Part shown: positions 53,851 to 64,000 of the stretch, piece after piece
How the letters are laid out: each line of letters begins with the position of its first letter
Position numbering within the stretch: position 1 is the first letter of the stretch
Source of the DNA: Paenibacillus sp. J23TS9
Lineage (GTDB): Bacteria > Bacillota > Bacilli > Paenibacillales > Paenibacillaceae
Assembly: GCF_018403225.1 (NCBI RefSeq)
Contig: NZ_BOSG01000006.1
Coordinates: 310,001-374,000 of the forward strand
Direction: 5' to 3'
DNA length: 64,000 nt
The notes under the pieces: model-generated
What the model was told of the DNA's origin: nothing
The model's database searches: none
What the model saw: only the letters and a program-made list of their open reading frames with translations
Position numbers and translations under genes: made by a program

Positions 53851-56078
53851 GGAATCGCATCCTCCCAGACTTGACGCAGCCCTTTGACCGATTCATTCAA
53901 TGCCGGCGCGTCGTTGATATCTACCACCAGACTCTCGCCGCCGACAGAGCCGATCAACGTCACCGGGACGCCCTGCTCAGTCAGATATGCTTGGAGCTTG
54001 TCCGCTTGATCCTTGGCAGCAGACAGCAAGATACGCGACTGCGATTCGCTGAAGAGTGCCAGATCATGGCGGAGCGTCGTGCTGATGGACACGCTCGCAC
54101 CCAGCGAGCCGCTAATGCAGGACTCTGCCAGTGCAACGGCGAGTCCACCCTCGGACAGATCATGCGCTGATTGTACCAAGCCGCTTTGGATCGCACCAAG
54201 TACGCCTGATAGCAGCTTTTTCTCCGTATCCAGGTCGAGCACTGGCGGACGGCCTTCCGTTACGCCATGAACCGCATATTGAAGCTCGCTTCCGCCCAGC
54301 TCAGCCTTGGTTTCGCCCAGCAGGAAAATGACATCGCCTTCTTGTTTGAAGCCCTGGGTAGTAATGTGGTCTGTGTCATGCAGCAATCCAACCATGCCTA
54401 CAACCGGAGTCGGGTAAATGGCTCCACCTGCATTTTCATTGTACAGGCTGACATTTCCGCCGATTACCGGCGTATCCAGCACCCGGCATGCTTCCGCCAT
54501 ACCATCGACTGCACGTTCCATTTGCCAGAAAATATCCGGTTTTTCCGGACTGCCGAAATTCAGGTTATCCGTAATCGCGAGCGGCTCTGCACCTGTGCAG
54601 ACAATATTGCGCGCCGCTTCGCTGACTGCGATTTTGCCGCCAACCTCAGGGTCCAGATATACATAACGTCCATTGCAATCCGTCGTCATCGCGAGGCCTT
54701 TGCGCGTGCCGTTAATTGTAATTACCGCCGCGTCGGAGCCCGGACGCACCGCCGTACTGGTGCGGACCATATAGTCATATTGATTGTACACCCATGCTTT
54801 GCTTGCAACCGTCGGAGAAGCCAGTACCGTCTTCAGGGCGCCGCCCAGGTCCTTCACTTCGTCATAACGGAGGGTGTCTACTTTCTCATTTTCCACGTAA
54901 TAACTTGGAACACTTGATGGCTTCTCATAGACAGGACACTCATCCACGAGCGCCTGTACCGGCATGTCACCAACCAGATCACCGTGATGGAACAGCTTCA
55001 GACGACCATCATCCGTTACTTTACCAACCTTGGCGCAGATAACACCCCAGCGTTCAAAGATTTCCATTGCTTGCGCTTCATCCTTCGGCTCCACAACGAA
55101 CAACATCCGTTCCTGCGACTCGGATAACATCATTTCATAAGGCGTCATGCCTTCTTCTCGCTGCGGAACCTGATCCAGATAAAGCTCTAGACCGTTGCCT
55201 GCTTTACTCGCCATTTCCGAACTGGAGCAGGTCAGACCTGCTGCGCCCATATCCTGAATACCCAGCACGATGCCGGTATCAATCAATTCCAGACAGGATT
55301 CCATCACGAGCTTTTCCATGAACGGATCGCCGACCTGTACCGCGGTTTTCTTCGCTTCAGACTCCTCACTCAGCTCAACCGAGGCAAATGTCGCACCATG
55401 AATACCGTCACGGCCGGTAGGTGGACCCACGTAGAATACGGGGTTGCCCACACCTTTGGCTACGCCGCGCTGGATTTTATCATGATCGATGAGGCCTACA
55501 CACATCGCGTTCACAAGCGGATTTCCATCATAGCTGTTGTCGAACATCACTTCGCCCGCTACCGTCGGAATACCGATACAGTTGCCATATCCCGCAATCC
55601 CGGATACGACATGCTCGAATAAATATTTCACGCGGTCGCTCTCCAGTTTGCCGAAGCGCAGGGAGTTCAGCAGCGCAACAGGTCTTGCACCCATCGAGAA
55701 AATATCACGGATAATACCGCCAACCCCCGTCGCCGCACCTTGGTAAGGCTCTACTGCTGAAGGGTGGTTATGACTCTCGATTTTGAAAACAACAGCCTGA
55801 TTGTCGCCAATATCAACGATGCCTGCACCTTCGCCAGGACCCATTAATACACGGGGTCCGCTGGTCGGAAAGCGGCGCAGAAGCGGCTTCGAGTTTTTGT
55901 ATGCGCAGTGCTCGGACCACATCACGCTGAATACACCGATCTCTGTATAGTTAGGCTGACGTCCCATAAACGAACAGATCAGCTCATATTCACTATCGGA
56001 CACGCCAAACTGCTGATATATTTTCTGCTCCGCAATTTGCTCTGCGGTCGGTTCCTTAGCGGACACTTGCTGTGCCAT
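53835..56078 (-). CDS. purL: FGAM synthase, small-type PurL subunit
   Basis: This is the synthetase subunit that forms FGAM with PurS and PurQ. It lacks a glutaminase domain, as expected for the 747-residue small type. [20 protein letters not shown] near residue 49 and the [21 protein letters not shown] block carry nucleotide and metal-binding residues. Its ATG at 56078 overlaps purQ by 23 bp and follows GGAGGG. Confidence 0.96.
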   Translation of the reverse strand: MAQQVSAKEPTAEQIAEQKIYQQFGVSDSEYELICSFMGRQPNYTEIGVFSVMWSEHCAYKNSKPLLRRFPTSGPRVLMGPGEGAGIVDIGDNQAVVFKIESHNHPSAVEPYQGAATGVGGIIRDIFSMGARPVALLNSLRFGKLESDRVKYLFEHVVSGIAGYGNCIGIPTVAGEVMFDNSYDGNPLVNAMCVGLIDHDKIQRGVAKGVGNPVFYVGPPTGRDGIHGATFASVELSEESEAKKTAVQVGDPFMEKLVMESCLELIDTGIVLGIQDMGAAGLTCSSSEMASKAGNGLELYLDQVPQREEGMTPYEMMLSESQERMLFVVEPKDEAQAMEIFERWGVICAKVGKVTDDGRLKLFHHGDLVGDMPVQALVDECPVYEKPSSVPSYYVENEKVDTLRYDEVKDLGGALKTVLASPTVASKAWVYNQYDYMVRTSTAVRPGSDAAVITINGTRKGLAMTTDCNGRYVYLDPEVGGKIAVSEAARNIVCTGAEPLAITDNLNFGSPEKPDIFWQMERAVDGMAEACRVLDTPVIGGNVSLYNENAGGAIYPTPVVGMVGLLHDTDHITTQGFKQEGDVIFLLGETKAELGGSELQYAVHGVTEGRPPVLDLDTEKKLLSGVLGAIQSGLVQSAHDLSEGGLAVALAESCISGSLGASVSISTTLRHDLALFSESQSRILLSAAKDQADKLQAYLTEQGVPVTLIGSVGGESLVVDINDAPALNESVKGLRQVWEDAIPCLMK

Positions 56079-56745
56079 GGGTATCCCTCCAAGCCTTCAG
56101 GATTGATGTAAACATGCGTTTTCCGTCTGCTGAGCCCAGCAGGTCGTTCACGGCCCGCTCCGGATGCGGCATCATGCCAACGACATTTCCCCGCTCATTG
56201 CAGATGCCTGCAATATCGGCCAGAGAGCCGTTCGGATTATCCTTATACGTAAATACGATCTGGTTGTTCTGCTGAAGCTGCTTCAGCGTCTCTTCGTCGC
56301 AGTAGTAATTGCCCTCGCCATGTGCGATCGGGATGACAATTTCCTCATTCAGGTCAAAATCATTCGTGAATGGCGTTTGATTGTTAACCACCTGAAGTGC
56401 AGTATCATGACAGCGGAATTTCATGGATGTGTTGCGCATCAGCGCCCCAGGGAGAAGACCCGCTTCCGTCAAAATCTGAAAACCATTACAGATGCCAAGA
56501 ATATATTTGCCTTCTTCTGCAGCCTTGGACACTTCATTCATGACCGGAGCAAAACGGGAAATCGCCCCGCAGCGTAAATAGTCGCCATAAGAAAACCCGC
56601 CTGGAACCAAAATACAGTCATATGCGGAAAGGTCGGTAGCTGTATGCCACACGTAATCGACAGGCTCTCCAATTGCTTCTTCCACCGCTTTGTAGCAGTC
56701 AATATCACAGTTGGAGCCCGGAAAGACGAGAACTGCAAATTTCAT
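56056..56745 (-). CDS. purQ: FGAM synthase glutaminase subunit
   Basis: This class I glutamine amidotransferase supplies ammonia to PurL. The 229 residues open [35 protein letters not shown] holds the nucleophile Cys, and a C-terminal MMPHPERA the His/Glu pair. ATG 56745 follows GGAGGG, 5 bp after purS. Confidence 0.96.
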   Translation of the reverse strand: MKFAVLVFPGSNCDIDCYKAVEEAIGEPVDYVWHTATDLSAYDCILVPGGFSYGDYLRCGAISRFAPVMNEVSKAAEEGKYILGICNGFQILTEAGLLPGALMRNTSMKFRCHDTALQVVNNQTPFTNDFDLNEEIVIPIAHGEGNYYCDEETLKQLQQNNQIVFTYKDNPNGSLADIAGICNERGNVVGMMPHPERAVNDLLGSADGKRMFTSILKAWRDTHGTASVR

Positions 56746-56750
56746 GGATG

Positions 56751-56996
56751 TTAGCCCTCCAATTCGTAACGGTAATCCTCAACCACCGTGTTCGCCAAAA
56801 GCTTTTCGCACATCTGTTTAACCTGGCGCTCCGCCTCAGCACGATCATCCGTGTTCAGGCTAAGCTCCATATATTTTCCGATACGCAAACTTTCGACTTC
56901 CTGAAACCCCATCGAATGCAGCGCTCCTTGTACCGCAACACCTTGCGGATCAAGTACGCCCTGCTTAATTGTGACATAGACCGTAGCTTTCAACAT
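56751..56996 (-). CDS. purS: FGAM synthase PurS subunit
   Basis: This small subunit of 81 residues bridges PurQ and PurL in the FGAM synthase complex. The start [19 protein letters not shown] and the [16 protein letters not shown] segment are typical. It lies directly before purQ and starts at ATG 56996. Confidence 0.95.
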   Translation of the reverse strand: MLKATVYVTIKQGVLDPQGVAVQGALHSMGFQEVESLRIGKYMELSLNTDDRAEAERQVKQMCEKLLANTVVEDYRYELEG

Positions 56997-57175
56997 ATTC
57001 CTCTAGTTCCTCCTCGGGTTAGATAGATAGAATGAGCTTTTTGATGGATAAGTGCTTGGCATCGTGCATAGTGACCGCTCCGGTGACGGATCGTTCTTCC
57101 GATCGCTTCCGTCCCCCACGCTGCCTTGATTTGTCTCAAAACCTTTCAATCAAAAAAATAGAAATGCGAATCCTA

Positions 57176-58063
57176 TTACACTTGCTCCGTCAATCTGCGG
57201 TAAATATCCACATAGCGGCGGGTCGTTTCTTCCACCACTTCCGCGGGAAGCGGATCCGGCTGGCTGTTCTTGTCCCATGACGTAGAAGCCAGATAGGTGC
57301 GGACCGGCTCTTTATCCATGCTGTCGATTTCGATATCCAAAGCGTAATTCTCCTTCGCCCAGAAGCGTGAAGAATCAGGTGTAAAGATTTCATCAATCAG
57401 GATCACCCGGCCATCCAGGATGCCGAATTCGAACTTGCAGTCCGCTAGAATAATGCCGCGTTCCGCGCAGTAATCCCGGGCAAAACCATACAACTTAAGG
57501 CTTTTCTCCTGAAGCTCTAACGCGAGCTCGTCACCGATCATCGACTTCATTTGCTCCATGGAAATGTCTTCGTCGTGACCGACGTCGTTTTTCGCGGCAG
57601 GTGTGAAGATCGGCTCCGGGAAAGGCTCATTTTTACGAATGCCCTCCGGCAGATGGATTCCATTCACTTCTCCCGAGGTTTGATACTGTCTCCAGCCGCC
57701 CCCGGTGATGTAGCCTCTGACCACGCATTCCATATCGATACGCTGCGCCTTGCGGACCACCATGATCCGGTCCTTCAATAGCGCTTTGTCCTTTGCGATA
57801 TTTCCCAATTGATCCACATCGGTGTGAACCACGTGGTTTTCCATCAGCTCGCGGGTCTGTTCGAACCAGAAGGCGCTAAGCCGGTTCAGAACATTCCCTT
57901 TCTCCGGAACGGCCGGATCCAGCACATAATCAAATGCGGAAATCCGGTCTGTGACGACGATCAGCACATGTTCCCCCAAATCATACAGCTCACGTACCTT
58001 GCCCTTATAAAGCAGCGGCGCATCAACAAGTTCCACAGCAGTGGATACGGCCGGTGATGTCAT
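57176..58063 (-). CDS. purC: SAICAR synthetase
   Basis: The enzyme condenses CAIR and aspartate using ATP. KGKVRELYDLGEHVLI near the start, VVRGYITGGGW, and DEIFTPDSSRFW are conserved. At 295 residues it is longer than the 240-residue Bacillus type, closer to the longer bacterial and yeast form. ATG 58063 (MTSPAVSTAVELV) follows GGGGAGG; the frame is open 14 codons further. A 180-bp spacer separates it from purS. Confidence 0.93.
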   Translation of the reverse strand: MTSPAVSTAVELVDAPLLYKGKVRELYDLGEHVLIVVTDRISAFDYVLDPAVPEKGNVLNRLSAFWFEQTRELMENHVVHTDVDQLGNIAKDKALLKDRIMVVRKAQRIDMECVVRGYITGGGWRQYQTSGEVNGIHLPEGIRKNEPFPEPIFTPAAKNDVGHDEDISMEQMKSMIGDELALELQEKSLKLYGFARDYCAERGIILADCKFEFGILDGRVILIDEIFTPDSSRFWAKENYALDIEIDSMDKEPVRTYLASTSWDKNSQPDPLPAEVVEETTRRYVDIYRRLTEQV

Positions 58064-58125
58064 GTGAATCCTCCCCACTTTTTCCTTCATCATTGATTCT
58101 TTCACCTGGTTAGGCGGATTGAAGA

Positions 58126-59421
58126 TTAAATCAGGCCAAGCTTTTTGAATATCGTATCTACATGCTTCAGATGCCAGGAAGGGTTGAATGCATCTTCAAT
58201 ATCTTCCGCGCTCAGCGCTTCCGTAATTTCAGGCGTTGATTCCACGATATCGCGGAACTGGCGCTGCTCTTCCCAAGCCTGCATTGCGCGCGGCTGGACC
58301 GTATCATACGCCTGCTCGCGGCTGAAACCCTTGTCGATCAGCTTGGTCATGACGCGTCCGGAGAATGGAACGCCGAAGGTGCGGCCCATGTTACGCTTCA
58401 TATTTTCCGGGAATACCGTCAAATTTTTCACGATATTGCCGAAGCGGTTCAGCATGTAGTTCAGCAGCATGGTTGCATCCGGCAGGATAATCCGTTCCAC
58501 GGAGGAATGCGAAATGTCGCGTTCGTGCCAGAGTGCCACGTCTTCGAATGCCGTTACCATATGTCCGCGGATCACGCGGGAAAGACCGGAGATATTCTCG
58601 CAGCCGATCGGATTGCGTTTATGCGGCATCGCCGAGGAGCCCTTTTGACCCTTGGCAAAAGCCTCTTCCACCTCGCGAACCTCACTCTTTTGCAGGGCGC
58701 GGATTTCAGTCGCGAATTTATCCATCGAAGTTGCGATCAGCGCGAGTGTCGCCATGTATTCGGCATGACGATCACGCTGCAGCGTTTGTGTAGATATTGG
58801 AGCCGGGCTGGTTCCAAGCTTCTTGCATACGAATTCCTCAACAAACGGATCGATATTCGCATAGGTGCCGACTGCGCCGGAGATTTTTCCGAACTCCACG
58901 CCTTTGGCCGCATGGCGGAAACGCTCCAGATTACGCTTCATTTCCTCATACCACAACGCCATTTTCAGTCCGAAGGTTGTCGGTTCGGCATGCACACCAT
59001 GCGTGCGGCCCATCATCGGCGTATCCTTGTAGGCAATAGCTTTGTCCTTCAGGATTTCGATGAAACGGATCAAATCCTGTTCAATAATTTCATTCGCCTG
59101 GCGCAAAAGATAACCAAGAGCTGTGTCTACCACGTCGGTGGAAGTCAGGCCGTAATGCACCCATTTGCGTTCCTGTCCAAGGCTTTCGGACACGGTACGG
59201 GTAAAAGCAATTACGTCATGACGCGTTTCCTGTTCAATTTCATTAATGCGCTGAATATCAAATGTGGCATTCTCACGAAGCAGCTTCGTATCTTCCTTCG
59301 GAATGACTCCGAGCTCCGCCCATGCTTCACAAGCGCATAATTCTACTTCAAGCCAAGCCTTGAATTTATTCTCCTCGGTCCAGATGGCCCGCATTTCCGG
59401 TCTGCTATAACGTTCGATCAT
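58126..59421 (-). CDS. purB: Adenylosuccinate lyase
   Basis: The lyase acts twice in purine synthesis, on SAICAR and on adenylosuccinate. The fumarase-superfamily signature [15 protein letters not shown] is present, and [12 protein letters not shown] carries a catalytic His. The 431 residues are the usual length. It starts at ATG 59421 with AAGGATAATCA before it and lies 3 bp after purK. Confidence 0.96.
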   Translation of the reverse strand: MIERYSRPEMRAIWTEENKFKAWLEVELCACEAWAELGVIPKEDTKLLRENATFDIQRINEIEQETRHDVIAFTRTVSESLGQERKWVHYGLTSTDVVDTALGYLLRQANEIIEQDLIRFIEILKDKAIAYKDTPMMGRTHGVHAEPTTFGLKMALWYEEMKRNLERFRHAAKGVEFGKISGAVGTYANIDPFVEEFVCKKLGTSPAPISTQTLQRDRHAEYMATLALIATSMDKFATEIRALQKSEVREVEEAFAKGQKGSSAMPHKRNPIGCENISGLSRVIRGHMVTAFEDVALWHERDISHSSVERIILPDATMLLNYMLNRFGNIVKNLTVFPENMKRNMGRTFGVPFSGRVMTKLIDKGFSREQAYDTVQPRAMQAWEEQRQFRDIVESTPEITEALSAEDIEDAFNPSWHLKHVDTIFKKLGLI

Positions 59422-59424
59422 TGA

Positions 59425-60612
59425 TTATCCTTGCCTCCAAATGTGAGTTTGTTCGATCCAGTCCAGCGCATGCTGAACATCCTTGCATAACAGGTTGATA
59501 TGGCCCATTTTGCGGCCAGTCTTGCTCTCATTCTTTCCATATAAATGAAGCTTAGGCACGGCGCCGTATTCGTCCAATGCATCATCCGGCACGCCTGCCT
59601 GCTTCACGACTTCTTCCAAATGCTGTCCCAGCACGTTCACCATAACAACGGGACTGAGAAGCGTGGTATCTCCGAGCGGCAGATTGCAGATTGCCCGCAC
59701 ATGCTGCTCAAACTGCGAGGTTGCACATGCCTCCATCGTGTAATGTCCGGAATTGTGAGGGCGGGGGGCTACTTCATTCACATACAGCCCGCCGTCCTCC
59801 GTCACGAACATTTCCACGGCGAGAAGGCCAGCCACATTCAGGCTTTCCGCGAGCTTTTCCGCCAGCTTCCGCGCTTCACGCTGGATACTTTCCTCTACTC
59901 TTGCCGGCACGATGGACAGATGCAGGATGCCGTCCACGTGGATATTTTCCGAGACGGGAAAGCTCTTCACTTCCCCCTTCGGGCTTCGCGCCGCAATAAC
60001 GGAAATCTCCGCTTGGAAAGCGATAAACTTCTCCAGCACCAGCTCTCTCCCAGAAGCCGCCAGTTCCCCATAAGCTGCTTCCAGTTCTTCGCTTGAGCGA
60101 ATGACCGCTTGTCCCTTTCCATCATAACCGCCGGTAGCCGTTTTCAGCACACAGGGTAGACCCAGCTCTTCTGCCGCCTTGATCAGGCTCGGCAAATCCG
60201 TAATCTCGCGGTATGGTGCTACGGGTATTCCTGCGGACTCCATTGCCCGTTTCTCCCGCAGTCTGTGCTGAGTTGTGTAGAGCAGCGTGCTTCCCTGCGG
60301 TACGTACGATTCCTTTTCGAGCAGGGCAGCTACATCCGCGTCCACATTTTCAAATTCATACGTAATGACATCCGATGCCAAAGCCAAATTCCGCGCTGCC
60401 GCTTCGTCGCTATAAGATGCTTCAATCTGTGGTGTAACCTGCCCGCATGGGGCTCCCGGCGTCGGGTCCAGCGTAATGAACCGGTATCCCATTGCCGTTC
60501 CGGCGAGCGCCATCATGCGTCCAAGCTGTCCTCCGCCCAAAATACCAATCGTTGCGCCGGGAAGCAGCGTTTTCGTATCCATCTGATGTCTGCTCTGCAG
60601 TTCTTTACTCAT
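59425..60612 (-). CDS. purK: N5-CAIR synthetase
   Basis: This ATP-grasp enzyme carboxylates AIR to N5-CAIR. It opens [19 protein letters not shown], and [14 protein letters not shown] and [18 protein letters not shown] are family hallmarks. ATG 60612 overlaps the purE stop as ATGA with no strong ribosome binding site, suggesting translational coupling. Confidence 0.95.
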   Translation of the reverse strand: MSKELQSRHQMDTKTLLPGATIGILGGGQLGRMMALAGTAMGYRFITLDPTPGAPCGQVTPQIEASYSDEAAARNLALASDVITYEFENVDADVAALLEKESYVPQGSTLLYTTQHRLREKRAMESAGIPVAPYREITDLPSLIKAAEELGLPCVLKTATGGYDGKGQAVIRSSEELEAAYGELAASGRELVLEKFIAFQAEISVIAARSPKGEVKSFPVSENIHVDGILHLSIVPARVEESIQREARKLAEKLAESLNVAGLLAVEMFVTEDGGLYVNEVAPRPHNSGHYTMEACATSQFEQHVRAICNLPLGDTTLLSPVVMVNVLGQHLEEVVKQAGVPDDALDEYGAVPKLHLYGKNESKTGRKMGHINLLCKDVQHALDWIEQTHIWRQG

Positions 60613-61094
60613 AGCAAGTCACTGCTTTCCAGCACTTCATTACGGATATGATCCCGCCGTGCCTGCACCCGGTTTTGAATGACAGGATCAGAAGCTCCAA
60701 TGATCTGGGCTGCCAACAGTCCTGCATTCGTCGCTCCAGCCTGACCGATGGCCACTGTAGCGACTGGGATTCCTCCAGGCATTTGTACGATCGAAAGCAG
60801 TGAGTCCAGTCCGTTCAGTGCTTTGGTCTGCACCGGTACGCCGATTACAGGGAGCACCGTTTTGGCGGCAACCATCCCCGGCAAATGCGCGGCACCGCCC
60901 GCACCCGCGATGATGACCTTAATGCCCCGCTGCGCAGCTTCTTCCGCAAAGGTAAACATCAAATCCGGCGTACGATGCGCGGATACGACCTTTTTCTCAT
61001 AAGGAATATTCAGTTCATCAAGCACTATGCAAGCGTGCTGCATCGTTTCCCAATCCGATTTGCTGCCCATGATGACAGCGACCGATGCTGACAT
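60609..61094 (-). CDS. purE: N5-CAIR mutase
   Basis: The mutase converts N5-CAIR to CAIR. The 162 residues open [25 protein letters not shown] and [15 protein letters not shown] complete the active site. ATG 61094 is chosen by homology; AGTAGGTAG precedes it. It is the first gene of the operon, behind a guanine riboswitch and its terminator. Confidence 0.96.
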   Translation of the reverse strand: MSASVAVIMGSKSDWETMQHACIVLDELNIPYEKKVVSAHRTPDLMFTFAEEAAQRGIKVIIAGAGGAAHLPGMVAAKTVLPVIGVPVQTKALNGLDSLLSIVQMPGGIPVATVAIGQAGATNAGLLAAQIIGASDPVIQNRVQARRDHIRNEVLESSDLL

Positions 61095-61161
61095 GTTTCT
61101 ACCTACTTTCATGTGGTTTTTTAGCGATCTGTCTTTTTTATCAAAAACCGAAAATAAGACC

Positions 61162-61207
61162 AAAAAGCCCGGTCCCAAGAAAATATTGATTTTCAGGATA
61201 CCGGACC
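61162..61207 (-). terminator. Riboswitch-controlled attenuator of the purine operon
   Basis: On the minus strand CCGGTATCC pairs with GGGACCGGG around an AAAAT/ATTTT inner stem, and CTTTTTGG follows. It lies between the aptamer and purE, so it is the expected intrinsic terminator of the riboswitch. Confidence 0.85.
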
Positions 61208-61306
61208 ATGTCAGGAATACATATACGCTTGGATGTATCATGTGATTGATCACAAAAGACATACACCAAGACCGGAATGGCCGTACAGCCTCCCTTGCGG
61301 TATTCC

Positions 61307-61373
61307 CTCGTAGTCCGGAAATTTACGGTCTCCGGGTAGAAACTTCCGGGCCTTATTCCCGGCGTTATACGAG
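61307..61373 (-). ncRNA. Purine (guanine-type) riboswitch aptamer
   Basis: On the minus strand P1 is CTCGTA/TACGAG. J1/2 begins TAACGCCGGG, the L2 loop reads GGAATAAGG, and P3 is flanked by TTTCTACCCGG and CCGTAAATTTCCGG. These match the purine riboswitch core. The base before TACGAG is C, the position that pairs with guanine (U would mean adenine). Guanine binding should favour the downstream terminator. Confidence 0.92.
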
Positions 61374-61439
61374 CATTTTTTCAATTGTAAATGATGCTGA
61401 TATTGGAGCGCCTCCGTTTAAGAGGACTTACATCTATCA

Positions 61440-61468
61440 GTTTAACAATCCCCTACATCACATGTCAA
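61440..61468 (-). promoter_or_regulatory. Promoter of the purine operon
   Basis: On the minus strand a consensus TTGACA and TTAAAC are separated by 17 bp. Transcription would start near 61433, giving a leader of about 340 nt that contains the riboswitch. Confidence 0.8.
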
Positions 61469-61476
61469 CTCAAACA

Positions 61477-61510
61477 CGAACAATTAAAAGAATCATAAAT
61501 TTAATGTTCG
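61477..61510. promoter_or_regulatory. PurR operator (two inverted PurBoxes)
   Basis: CGAACAAT at 61477-61484 and AATGTTCG at 61503-61510 face each other with 18 bp between them, directly upstream of the -35 element. The Bacillus PurR operator has two inverted CGAAC-type boxes at nearly this spacing. PurR would repress and PRPP relieve it (family knowledge). Confidence 0.8.
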
Positions 61511-61531
61511 TTTTTTGGCCTATTCATACCT

Positions 61532-61575
61532 AAAAAGCAAGCCAGTATACCTTCAAACTCCGGCACACTGGCTTA
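61532..61575 (-). terminator. Terminator after the universal stress protein gene
   Basis: GCCAGT and ACTGGC pair around a 20-nt loop. On the minus strand TTGCTTTTT follows. Confidence 0.75.
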
Positions 61576-61590
61576 CAATTTTAATTTTGA

Positions 61591-62025
61591 TTACTTAATC
61601 ACAAGAACAGGTATACGGGCATGCTGCACCACGTTGTGGCTGACACTACCAAGCACGAATTCACGAATTCCGCCTAAACCGCGGCTGCCAATAATTATGA
61701 CATCCGAGTCTTTTTCCTTGGCATATCTCAAAATGGTTTCTGCAGGAGCTCCCTGGATCATCTCCACGTTGAAGCTTACGCCCGCGTCCGTCAAGCGCTT
61801 TTTCGCTTCGTCAACGGTCTGTTCAGCCAGATCATAAAAATCCTTGTTGACAGATGCTGGAATCGGAGCGAGGCCTTCACCGATAAAGACACGCGGAAAA
61901 TCGAATGCATGCAGGACCTGAATGACCGAGCCTGGTGCTGCATGAGCTAATTCAATCGCACGATCAAGAGCCTTATTGGAAGCTTTGGAACCATCATAAG
62001 CCAGAAGAATTTTGGAGAATAACAT
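61591..62025 (-). CDS. Universal stress protein (UspA family)
   Basis: A 144-residue nucleotide-binding protein. FSKILLAYDGSKASNKALD at the start and IIIGSRGLGGIREFVLGSVS near the end are the ATP-binding elements (G-2x-G-9x-GS) of UspA domains. ATG 62025 follows GAGGTGGG; the longer frame to 62106 lacks a ribosome binding site. It forms a single-gene unit; the physiological role is unknown. Confidence 0.9.
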   Translation of the reverse strand: MLFSKILLAYDGSKASNKALDRAIELAHAAPGSVIQVLHAFDFPRVFIGEGLAPIPASVNKDFYDLAEQTVDEAKKRLTDAGVSFNVEMIQGAPAETILRYAKEKDSDVIIIGSRGLGGIREFVLGSVSHNVVQHARIPVLVIK

Positions 62026-62173
62026 GTGAACCCACCTCTTCTTTCTCTGTTTTGTTGAACTGCCATGTATTAAACGATTTAACCTTGAATCCATTCCGTT
62101 AATCATAAATACAAATGGAACAGATCCAGCACAAGATAGAAGAAAATCGATAAAGCCTGTTGTAGAGACGCTG

Positions 62174-62437
62174 CTAGCTTAAAAAATAGGCGTACAGAAC
62201 GGCATTCACAAACAATAGCAGAGGGATGCCAATGCGAAAACTCAGATGGCGCGTCTTATGGCGCTTGCGGTACATCGCGATCCACACACCAAGAGATCCG
62301 CCGATTGCCGCCAGTAAAAAAAGGGTTCTCTCAGGTACGCGGTCGCGCCTGTTCCTTGCTCTTCTTTTATCCTCGGACATCACCAGGTAGCCCACTGCAT
62401 TGATGAAAATAAACCATACCCATAGGGCTGTTCTCAC
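62174..62437 (-). CDS. DUF1294 family membrane protein
   Basis: A small membrane protein of 87 residues with two or three hydrophobic helices and the conserved MSEDKRRARNRRDRVPERTL segment of DUF1294 (YsdA-like). It is probably located in the cytoplasmic membrane. GTG 62437 lies seven bases after GGAGGTGG; a longer frame to 62506 would include that site. Function is unknown. Confidence 0.75.
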   Translation of the reverse strand: MRTALWVWFIFINAVGYLVMSEDKRRARNRRDRVPERTLFLLAAIGGSLGVWIAMYRKRHKTRHLSFRIGIPLLLFVNAVLYAYFLS

Positions 62438-62563
62438 CGGGGAACCACCTCCGTTCAACCTGCCTAGCTTCATTATAAATCTGTATCGGGACGGAAACAA
62501 TGTCAAAACTCAAAATTATTTCAGTTTCTAAGGTATAGCTAAATGAACCTGCTTTGTCTGGCG

Positions 62564-64000
62564 TTACTTATCGTTTTTTTGCTCCATAGCGGCTTTTAGC
62601 AGTTCACCCAAATTAGAGACAGCAGACGATTCCTGGCTGGAATATTGCTGGACAAGCTTACGTGCTTCCTTCTTATTCACATGCTTATTGTCCTTATTCA
62701 TCGTCTCGGTAATTCCGCAGGACAGGCACTGCACATACATACCAGCCTTGCCTTCCTTCATCTCCATCTTCTTATGGCACTGCGGACAACGGCGGTTCGA
62801 CAGACGCTTTTCATCGGAGCGACGGTAGCCGCAATCATCACTTGGACAAATCAGCATTTTGCCACGCTTGCCCTTCTTCTCCAAAAGTTTTGTGCCGCAT
62901 TGCGGGCAGTGGCTGTTGGATACGTTGTGAGGCTTGTAGCCGGCAGAGCTATTTTTCACCCCGGTAACCAGATCCTTGGACATGCTCCGAATTCCCTGAA
63001 GGAAAGGCTCCGGCTGTCCTTGACCACGGGCGATTTTCTCAAGCTCGGCTTCCCAGCGGGCGGTAAGCTCCGGCGTACGCAGCTCAGGCGCAACCAGCTC
63101 AATCAGCTGCTTACCTTTTCCTGTCGGATGCAAAAGATTGCCCTGACGCTCAATCGTGTCGGAGTTAATCAGCTTCTCAATGATATCCGCCCGGGTGGCA
63201 GGCGTGCCAAGTCCGTGCTTTTCCATTTGCGAGAGCAGGCTTGCTTCTGTGTAACGCTTCGGCGGAAGCGTTCTTCCTCCTTGAACATGAACACGCTGCA
63301 CTTTGACAGAGTCTCCCTCATGAAGCTCAGGGAGCAATGAAGAACTGTCATCCGTATCCCCATCATTGTCATCATCGGATAGATCATCCACTTCAGCCCC
63401 ATAGACCTCGCGCCAGCCTGCATCCTTGATCGTCGTACCTTTGACATGCAGCTGCTCTCCCTCGACCTGTACAATGACGCTCACATTGTCGTAACGTGCA
63501 GGAGGATAGAACAGACTGATAAAGCGGCGCACAATCAGATCATAGAGCTTGCGCTCCTCCGTATTCAGCTGATTCAGCAGCACGGTCTCTTCCGTCGGAA
63601 TGATCGCATGATGGTCACTGACCTTCGAATCATCGACAATCCGTTTGGTTATCGGCAGATTCTTGCGCAGCAATGGACGGGCAAGTGTCGCATAGGGGCC
63701 GATGGCCACGCTCTCAAGTCGCTCCTTCAAGGTGTGAACCATGTCAGAAGTCAAATAACGGCTGTCCGTACGTGGATATGTAACCAGCTTATATTGCTCA
63801 TACAGACGCTGCAGTACATTGGATGTCTGCTTTGCGGAGAATCCATATTTACGGTTTGCATCTCTCTGAAGCTCGGTCAGGTCATACGCAAGCGGATGCG
63901 GCTCGACCTTCTCCGACTTTTTCACCTGCGTAATCTTGCCGTATTGTCCCTCCAGCTTCTTCTTTAACGAATCCGTATTTTGGCGTTCAAAGATGCGTGC
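62564..64000 (-). CDS. topB: DNA topoisomerase III (C-terminal part)
   Basis: A type IA topoisomerase cut by the right edge; the frame is open to base 64000, so the N-terminal TOPRIM part lies outside. The active-site Tyr is in VTYPRTDSRYL, and SDHHAIIPTEE and KHGLGTPATRADIIEKL are typical of TopB. Two C-terminal zinc ribbon modules have CPQCGTKLLEKKGKRGK and CPQCHKKMEMKEGKAGM. TopB rather than TopA is indicated by the YPRTDSRYLT wording and length. It is the only gene on this strand segment. Confidence 0.88.
   Translation of the reverse strand, partial: ARIFERQNTDSLKKKLEGQYGKITQVKKSEKVEPHPLAYDLTELQRDANRKYGFSAKQTSNVLQRLYEQYKLVTYPRTDSRYLTSDMVHTLKERLESVAIGPYATLARPLLRKNLPITKRIVDDSKVSDHHAIIPTEETVLLNQLNTEERKLYDLIVRRFISLFYPPARYDNVSVIVQVEGEQLHVKGTTIKDAGWREVYGAEVDDLSDDDNDGDTDDSSSLLPELHEGDSVKVQRVHVQGGRTLPPKRYTEASLLSQMEKHGLGTPATRADIIEKLINSDTIERQGNLLHPTGKGKQLIELVAPELRTPELTARWEAELEKIARGQGQPEPFLQGIRSMSKDLVTGVKNSSAGYKPHNVSNSHCPQCGTKLLEKKGKRGKMLICPSDDCGYRRSDEKRLSNRRCPQCHKKMEMKEGKAGMYVQCLSCGITETMNKDNKHVNKKEARKLVQQYSSQESSAVSNLGELLKAAMEQKNDK

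Overview
The window looks like chromosome of a low-to-moderate GC Gram-positive of the order Bacillales, most likely Paenibacillus or a close relative. The evidence is a Bacillus-type purine operon (purE-K-B-C-S-Q-L-F-M-N-H-D) behind a guanine riboswitch and PurR-type boxes, a LicR-type PTS regulator, YerC, YerB-like (DUF3048) and MhqD/MhqO-like proteins, strong GGAGG ribosome binding sites and many GTG/TTG starts. The genus is inferred from protein style and gene layout, not from a database search.

Layout: 1-3466 is a cellobiose/beta-glucoside-type PTS (EIIC partial, EIIA, EIIB) divergent from its LicR-type regulator, with two near-identical 18-bp palindromes between them. 3600-4554 holds orphan or decayed ORFs and hairpins. 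4555-10800 is a visibly AT-richer accessory island. It carries a four-gene ABC-three-component (ABC-3C) operon, a divergent TIR-domain protein and a P-loop GTPase of dynamin-like appearance, and is best read as an anti-phage or conflict island. 11547-16625 is a cell-surface O-acylation locus (DUF4358 lipoprotein, DHHW protein, MBOAT acyltransferase, SGNH lipoprotein, cell wall amidase) headed by a wrecked polysaccharide deacetylase gene. 16785-19420 is a two-component system. 19827-33630 holds mostly housekeeping genes on the minus strand: rRNA methyltransferase, lipid kinase, CbiX-like chelatase, YerC, C45 peptidase, CorA, Pit/DUF47 phosphate transport, YerB-like lipoprotein, extradiol dioxygenase and alpha/beta hydrolase. 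A plus-strand DoxX gene sits among them behind a striking tandem TGTGA-N6-TCACA promoter.

33855-36742 has small membrane and secreted proteins. 36900-43990 is a catabolic cluster (FAD oxidoreductase, permease, hydantoinase/oxoprolinase-like ATPase, HEXXH protein, RpiR regulator) whose substrate is unknown. Its genes are separated by structured, repeat-like leader elements. 44063-47128 carries ilvA and a quinone/electrophile-response pair (mhqD, and mhqO with a frameshift). 47301-61510 is the purine operon with its terminator, riboswitch, promoter and PurBoxes. 61532-64000 has a universal stress protein, a DUF1294 protein and the C-terminal part of DNA topoisomerase III.

The most promising candidate for an undescribed system is the ABC-3C operon at 4555-7295. 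Its first gene encodes a 78-residue membrane protein whose tail carries the same Asn/Gly-rich repeat as the N-terminus of the next protein. A perfect 10-bp inverted repeat lies in the divergent promoter region shared with the TIR gene. No CRISPR array, tRNA, rRNA or intact insertion sequence was seen.
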